Origin: Candidatus Gastranaerophilales bacterium
GTDB lineage: Bacteria > Cyanobacteriota > Vampirovibrionia > Gastranaerophilales > Gastranaerophilaceae
Direction: 5' to 3'
DNA length: 64,000 bases
Assembly: GCA_017467305.1 (NCBI GenBank)
Contig: JAFTSM010000043.1
Location: forward strand, 1-64,000
The translations under genes were made by a program, and so were the position numbers. The notes under the pieces are model-generated. The model made no database searches and was not told the origin of the DNA. It saw only the letters and a program-made list of their open reading frames with translations. Positions 59,844 through 64,000 of the stretch are shown one piece after another. Position 1 is the stretch's first letter; every line of letters starts with the position of its first letter.

Positions 59844-60419
59844 TTATTTAGTTTCATTTTTTCCTTCAATGTAACCAGCTTTTTGGCTCTGAACTAGTAA
59901 AAATAATGGAGTTACAATTGATAAAGCAACAGCCGCTGCACCAGCTGCAGCCTTTGCAGGTGCTGGCAATTTGCTAACTTTTTCAAATATTTTTGTTGAT
60001 TTAATAATATCTTTAAGGTTTTTATTTCCAAGTGAAACATTAGATAGCATTTCAGCAATTCCTGTTTTAGCTTCGTTTAAAAATTCAGCCGCTTTAGGAA
60101 GCTTTGCATATGCTAAAGCAGTTATACCACCAATACCAGCTGTTGCAACACCTAATTTTAAAGTATCTTTTGTAGATTCTGTAAATTGTTCAGCTAAAAC
60201 TTTTGCTTTACCTTGCATATCTAATTTATCATTAGTCAAAATATGAGCCAAAGAAGCTGGAGCTCCAACAGGATTACCAGAAACTTTTGAAATACAAGAT
60301 GATGAACCTAAAACACCCCCAACAATTGCTGTATCAACTAAAGCTTTTTGAATTTTTTGTTTTCTTAATGATTTTTTTAAAGCCTCTTCTACACCAGGCA
60401 TAACTGATGAAACGTTCAT
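59844..60419 (-). CDS. Hypothetical Ala/Gly-rich protein with membrane segments
   Basis: 191 residues, no family recognised. After MNVSSVMPGVEEALKKSL there are three Ala/Gly-rich hydrophobic stretches (AIVGGVLGSSSCI, GVATAGIGGITALAYA, AAAGAAAVALSIVTPLFLLV), the last a likely membrane helix, and a charged end. AAAGGAGA lies just upstream of the ATG. Single gene; the stretch 60420-60557 before it is AT-rich without other supported features. Confidence 0.65.
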   Translation of the reverse strand: MNVSSVMPGVEEALKKSLRKQKIQKALVDTAIVGGVLGSSSCISKVSGNPVGAPASLAHILTNDKLDMQGKAKVLAEQFTESTKDTLKLGVATAGIGGITALAYAKLPKAAEFLNEAKTGIAEMLSNVSLGNKNLKDIIKSTKIFEKVSKLPAPAKAAAGAAAVALSIVTPLFLLVQSQKAGYIEGKNETK

Positions 60420-60557
60420 AAATAAATCTCCTTTTCTTTACACACGAATTAAAATAATCTTTAAATTTTAGAATTCCGAATTTAAATTTGTTATATTTGA
60501 AAAAACAAATTCAAAATCTTGATTTACAAAAAAGAGATTTATATTAAGAAATATTAA

Positions 60558-61058
60558 TTATTCATTTATATATGAAGGTGCATTTTTAGGCGTATTTCCA
60601 CGAATAACCTTATGATAATAAGAATATGTCATCGGAGTTTCATCATTTAAAACATCACCATCTACGACATTTGCTAAAAATAGAGTATGGGTAGATGTCT
60701 CAATTTTTTCAGAAACTTCACATATTAAATAGCCACAAGCATCTTTAATAACTGGCAAATCATTTATAAATTTGTGTTCTATAACAGAAAACTTTTCAAA
60801 ATCTCTACCACTTCTAAAACCAAATGTGCCAATAGATAATGGATTAGATTTTTCAGAAAGAATAGAAATAGCAAACTTTTTGTGTTCGCAAATACAAGAA
60901 TTTGTATAATTATCTCTATTAACACTAAGCGCTACTGTAGCAGGTGAAGATGTAACTTGCATTATACTATTTACAGTACAACCAGTATATTTTTCACCAT
61001 TCTTACAAGAGACAATATAAACCCCATAAGATAAATTTCTAAAAACGTTATTATTCAT
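60558..61058 (-). CDS. Flavin reductase-like (FMN-binding) protein
   Basis: 166 residues. The flavin-reductase fold is seen in LSYGVYIVSCKNGEKYTGCT, VNSIMQVTSSPATVALSVN, and FAISILSEKSNPLSIGTFG, with the FMN-contacting region around SSPATVALS. The family reduces flavin with NAD(P)H or passes electrons to rubredoxin-type partners. I use the ATG at 61056-61058 with AGGAG seven bases upstream. The ferritin gene ends 40 bases before it on the same strand, with a terminator-like hairpin between, so the pair may be partly cotranscribed. Reduced FMN is a known means of freeing iron from ferritin. Confidence 0.85.
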   Translation of the reverse strand: MNNNVFRNLSYGVYIVSCKNGEKYTGCTVNSIMQVTSSPATVALSVNRDNYTNSCICEHKKFAISILSEKSNPLSIGTFGFRSGRDFEKFSVIEHKFINDLPVIKDACGYLICEVSEKIETSTHTLFLANVVDGDVLNDETPMTYSYYHKVIRGNTPKNAPSYINE

Positions 61059-61067
61059 AAGAGCTCC

Positions 61068-61092
61068 TAAAAAGGGGCGAAATTTCGCCCCT
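61068..61092 (-). terminator. Terminator hairpin between the ferritin and flavin reductase genes
   Basis: AGGGGCGAAA/TTTCGCCCCT (61073-61092) is a perfect palindrome; on the minus strand it is followed by TTTTT and then the AGGAG site of the flavin reductase gene. It would let only part of the ferritin transcript reach the second gene. Confidence 0.8.
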
Positions 61093-61098
61093 AAATAA

Positions 61099-61608
61099 TT
61101 AACCAATAACAGGTGCAACAAATGTTCTTGTTGCTAATTCTTTATCTAGCATATATAAACAATTTTGATCATTACAAATCATTTTTAATGTTTTTAAAAC
61201 ATTACCAACATTAGATTCCTCTTCAACTTGCTCTTTTAAATACCAATCCAAGAAAGAAACAGCAGCTCTATCTTTCACTTCATCAGCAACATCCATTAAA
61301 GCATTAATCTTTGAAGTAACTAATTGTTCGTGTTTTAAAACAGCTTCAAAAACTGCAAGTGGAGAGTCCCATTCAGTTTCTGGTTGTGCAATAGGTTGAA
61401 GTGTTACTTTTCCACCACGTTCATGAACATAGTTAAATAACCCCATAGCGTGAGCGTGTTCTTCTTGTCTTTGAACATCCATCCAATTTTTAAACCCTTG
61501 AAGATTTAATCTTTCAAAATATTCAAGCATTGATAAATATAAGTATTCAGAATAAAATTCTGCATTTATTTGGTCATTAAAAGCTTTTTCTAATTTTTCA
61601 TTCATCAT
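61099..61608 (-). CDS. ftnA: Ferritin
   Basis: 169 residues, the non-haem bacterial ferritin length. The ferroxidase residues are in place: NAEFYSEYLYLSM, QEEHAHAMGLFNYV, VLKHEQLVTSKI and WYLKEQVEEESNV. It stores iron as a 24-subunit shell and protects against peroxide. Two ATG codons stand in tandem (61606-61608 and 61603-61605) after AGGAGA; either may be used. Confidence 0.92.
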   Translation of the reverse strand: MMNEKLEKAFNDQINAEFYSEYLYLSMLEYFERLNLQGFKNWMDVQRQEEHAHAMGLFNYVHERGGKVTLQPIAQPETEWDSPLAVFEAVLKHEQLVTSKINALMDVADEVKDRAAVSFLDWYLKEQVEEESNVGNVLKTLKMICNDQNCLYMLDKELATRTFVAPVIG

Positions 61609-61664
61609 AAAATGTCTCCTTTTTTATATTTCTACCAATTATTTTTATTTAATACATTAACCAA

Positions 61665-62894
61665 CTATTTAAAATATTTTCTATCTTTTAATTCATCTGG
61701 CATAAATTGTTGTTTATAGTCTGGGTTATCGTGTGAATATACATAACCAACTCCGAACCCATATTTAGAAGCATCTTTATAATGTGCATCTCTTAAGTGC
61801 ATTGGTGGCTGATAATTTAAACCATTATAAATATCATTCATAGCACTATCTATAGCAACACAAGCACGATTTGATTTTGGACACCTTGCAATATATTCAA
61901 CAGCTTGAGCAAGTGGGATACGAGCTTCTGGCATACCTAAAATTTCAGAAGCACGAAAAGCATTAATCGCAATAGTTAAAGCGTGAGGTGCTGCATTACC
62001 AACATCTTCAGAAGCACAAACAATCATTCTTCTAGCAATAAATCTTGGGTCTTCGCCAGCAGTAAGCATTTTTGCAAGCCAATAAATAGCTGCATCTGGG
62101 TCAGAGCCACGCATACTTTTTTGAAAAGCAGAAGCCATATCGTAATGTTCTTGTCTTGAATATCTAATTGAAGCTGTTTGAGCTAATTGTTCAAGAACTT
62201 CTACTGTAATATGTCTTGCATTATCTTTTAGGGGAGAAGAAAAATATACATTTTCTATTAGATTTAACGCACTCCTTGCATCACCACGTGCATAATTCAA
62301 AATAAATTCTGGCACATCTTTATCTATGATGGTTTCAGAATACTCTTTTGAAAGATACTCAAATCCACGAGAGATAATATTTTTCATTGCTTCATCATCT
62401 AACGGATTAAGCCGTAAAACTTGAGTTCTAGAAATTAACGCAGCATTTACTTGAAAAGAAGGATTTTCTGTAGTTGAACCAATCAAAAATACTGTACCAT
62501 TCTCAAGATGTGGTAAAAGCGCATCTTGTTGAGTCTTATTATAACGATGAATTTCATCTATAAATAAGATTGTTTTTTGTCCATAAACAAGTTTTTCTTT
62601 CGCTCTATCAACAGCTTCTTTTATATCTTTAACACCAGATGTAACAGCACTTAACTCAATAAATTGACTTTGAGTATGGTTTGCAATAATTCTTGCCAAA
62701 GTTGTTTTTCCACAACCGGGCGGCCCCCACAAAATCAAAGAAAATAACCTACCAGTTTTTAGTAAATTCATTAATGGTGAAGATGTACCAGTTATTTTAT
62801 ACTGTCCAATATACTCTTCAATAGTTTTAGGTCGAAGAATTTCTGCTAAAGGTATTTGTTTGTTATTCTCTTGTACTGAATTAAATAAATCCAT
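61665..62894 (-). CDS. rarA: Replication-associated recombination protein RarA/MgsA
   Basis: 409 residues, AAA+ ATPase of the clamp-loader clade. LAEILRPKTIEEYIGQ opens it, followed by Walker A GPPGCGKTTLARIIA, Walker B ILFIDEIHRYNKTQQDALLP, sensor IGSTTENPSF, and a C-terminal domain (KSMRGSDPDAAIYWLAKML, RFIARRMIVCASEDVG) typical of RarA/WRNIP1. It acts at stalled replication forks. It is divergent from the sugar-binding protein gene. Confidence 0.93.
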   Translation of the reverse strand: MDLFNSVQENNKQIPLAEILRPKTIEEYIGQYKITGTSSPLMNLLKTGRLFSLILWGPPGCGKTTLARIIANHTQSQFIELSAVTSGVKDIKEAVDRAKEKLVYGQKTILFIDEIHRYNKTQQDALLPHLENGTVFLIGSTTENPSFQVNAALISRTQVLRLNPLDDEAMKNIISRGFEYLSKEYSETIIDKDVPEFILNYARGDARSALNLIENVYFSSPLKDNARHITVEVLEQLAQTASIRYSRQEHYDMASAFQKSMRGSDPDAAIYWLAKMLTAGEDPRFIARRMIVCASEDVGNAAPHALTIAINAFRASEILGMPEARIPLAQAVEYIARCPKSNRACVAIDSAMNDIYNGLNYQPPMHLRDAHYKDASKYGFGVGYVYSHDNPDYKQQFMPDELKDRKYFK

Positions 62895-62952
62895 TGTAAA
62901 AAAATAGCCCTCTTATGAATATTATTTTATCATTAATTTTGGAGTTTTTGTT

Positions 62953-64000
62953 ATGAAAAAATCAATTTTATCATATATTTTAATATTAATTATCATTTTA
63001 GTATCTTTCCTCTTTATTTACGATAAAAAAGATTATAAAAATGAAAGAGAAATTGTATTTTGGACTCTACAACTAGGTACATTTGATAAATACTTAAATA
63101 ATATAATTTCTAATTTCGAGAAAGAAAATCCAGAATATAAAATAAAATGGATAGATGTACCATATGCAGAAGGTGAAAAAAGAACACTTGCTGCAATTTT
63201 AACAGATAATCCACCAGATTTAGTTAATCTAACACCAGATTTTTCTCTTCTATTAGCAAAGAAAAAAGCACTACACACAATAAATAAAGAAGATTTAATT
63301 CAATATAATCAAGCAATTATTGACGCTTTAAAATATGATAACGAATATTTTGGAATTCCCTTCTATGCAACATCTGCAATAACTCTATACAATGAAAATC
63401 TAACAAATTTAAAAATATCAACATATGATGAATTATTTGAGTTTATCCCAAAGCAAAATACATACACAACAATGATTAATTTTGCGGAGAATGATACTCT
63501 ACTCAAACTTTTAAATAAATATGAAATTGATTCATATAAAAATATCAATTCAAAAAAAAGCATAGAATTGTACAAAAATTTTAAAACACTATATACAAAA
63601 AACAGAATACCAAAGGAAAGCATAACGCAAACTCACAGAGATGCACTAGAAAAGTACATGTCCGGTCAATTGGCATACTTAGTAACTGGTGCGAACTTTT
63701 TAAATCTAATAAAAGAAAACGCTCCAACAATATACAAAAAAACAAAAATTTTGCCACAATTAGTAGGTGATACAAAAAAATATGATTGTTCACTAATGAA
63801 CTTTGTTATTCCGCAAAAAGCAAAACATAAAGAAGGAGCAATTAAATTCGCACTATTCTTAACAAATAAAGAAAATCAACTAGCTTTTGCTAAAATGACA
63901 ACAATTCTACCAGTAAATAAAGAAGCATTAAATAACGAGTATTTTAAAAAATCCCCAAATTATGATATTCAAAATCAAGCAAGAATTATAAGTTCAAAAC
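62953..64000 (+). CDS. Extracellular sugar-binding protein of an ABC transporter, partial
   Basis: 349 residues are visible and the frame is open at the window end. The N-terminus MKKSILSYILILIIILVSFL is a signal anchor without a lipobox Cys; after it comes the bacterial family 1 solute-binding fold: EIVFWTLQLG, FEKENPEYKIKW, NPPDLVNLTPDFS, YFGIPFYATSAITLYN, YMSGQLAYLVTGANF and IPQKAKHKEGAIKFALFLTN. It should bind a sugar or glycerol-phosphate outside the cytoplasmic membrane and hand it to a MalF/MalG-type permease; a permease of that kind is at 50348-51232. GGAG lies before the ATG. Confidence 0.9.
   Translation, partial: MKKSILSYILILIIILVSFLFIYDKKDYKNEREIVFWTLQLGTFDKYLNNIISNFEKENPEYKIKWIDVPYAEGEKRTLAAILTDNPPDLVNLTPDFSLLLAKKKALHTINKEDLIQYNQAIIDALKYDNEYFGIPFYATSAITLYNENLTNLKISTYDELFEFIPKQNTYTTMINFAENDTLLKLLNKYEIDSYKNINSKKSIELYKNFKTLYTKNRIPKESITQTHRDALEKYMSGQLAYLVTGANFLNLIKENAPTIYKKTKILPQLVGDTKKYDCSLMNFVIPQKAKHKEGAIKFALFLTNKENQLAFAKMTTILPVNKEALNNEYFKKSPNYDIQNQARIISSK

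Overview
This is an AT-rich window (roughly 30% G+C by eye) from a Gram-negative-type bacterium. The best match is the non-photosynthetic relatives of cyanobacteria (Vampirovibrionia/Melainabacteria, probably the gut order Gastranaerophilales). The argument is indirect. It carries a DprA-like Rossmann protein of the form found in cyanobacteria (5483-6043), a Tic20-like membrane protein (24202-24630), TPR-glycosyltransferases and a CHASE2 adenylate cyclase of cyanobacterial type. It has TolC and beta-barrel outer-membrane proteins, but no photosynthesis or respiratory genes. Several otherwise unrelated products share a short N-terminal 'F-x-G' peptide, which I recall as common in this order. 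No rRNA, tRNA, CRISPR array, prophage or insertion sequence was found.

Layout. 1-4040: a partial gene, a regulator with four tandem winged helices, a LuxR-type response regulator, an MnmD-like methyltransferase surrounded by short AT-rich repeats, and a small lineage-specific protein. 4177-9755: FAD oxidoreductase, DprA-like protein, PcrA/UvrD helicase, a ribbon-helix-helix protein and a pseudopilin. 9836-19158 (minus strand): RlmD-type rRNA methyltransferase, two TPR-glycosyltransferases, a glycogen synthase with a long N-terminal extension, and a radical SAM protein. 19251-24630 (plus strand): an envelope operon with an MsbA-like exporter, a UDP-glucuronate-decarboxylase-like enzyme, an outer-membrane barrel, a TPR protein and a Tic20-like protein. 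24621-35902: a divergent RelA/SpoT-fold protein, a GlmS-isomerase-like SIS protein, TolC, two membrane glycosyltransferases, RecG and a CHASE2 cyclase.

36020-44853: PheT, a 5'-nucleotidase-like enzyme, a small Cys-rich protein, a dicarboxylate/amino-acid symporter, a WG-repeat protein, a WYL regulator and a metallophosphoesterase. 44854-50072: two very small genes, interspersed repeats, SbcCD and two candidate small RNAs. 50073-64000: an ABC sugar permease, phosphoglucomutase/phosphomannomutase, SppA, Yip1 and repeat proteins, a serine-synthesis cluster (aminotransferase, SerA, radical SAM), ferritin with a flavin reductase, RarA, and a sugar-binding protein cut by the window end.

Most genes are housekeeping, envelope-glycan or genome-maintenance functions in short operons. 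The best leads are the four-wHTH regulator, the RelA/SpoT-like protein, the F-x-G N-terminal peptide, the radical SAM paralogues with an N-terminal Cys cluster, a paired GAC-N7-GTC operator at the WYL regulator, and the structured RNA candidate beside sbcC. All product calls come from reading motifs; no database search was run.
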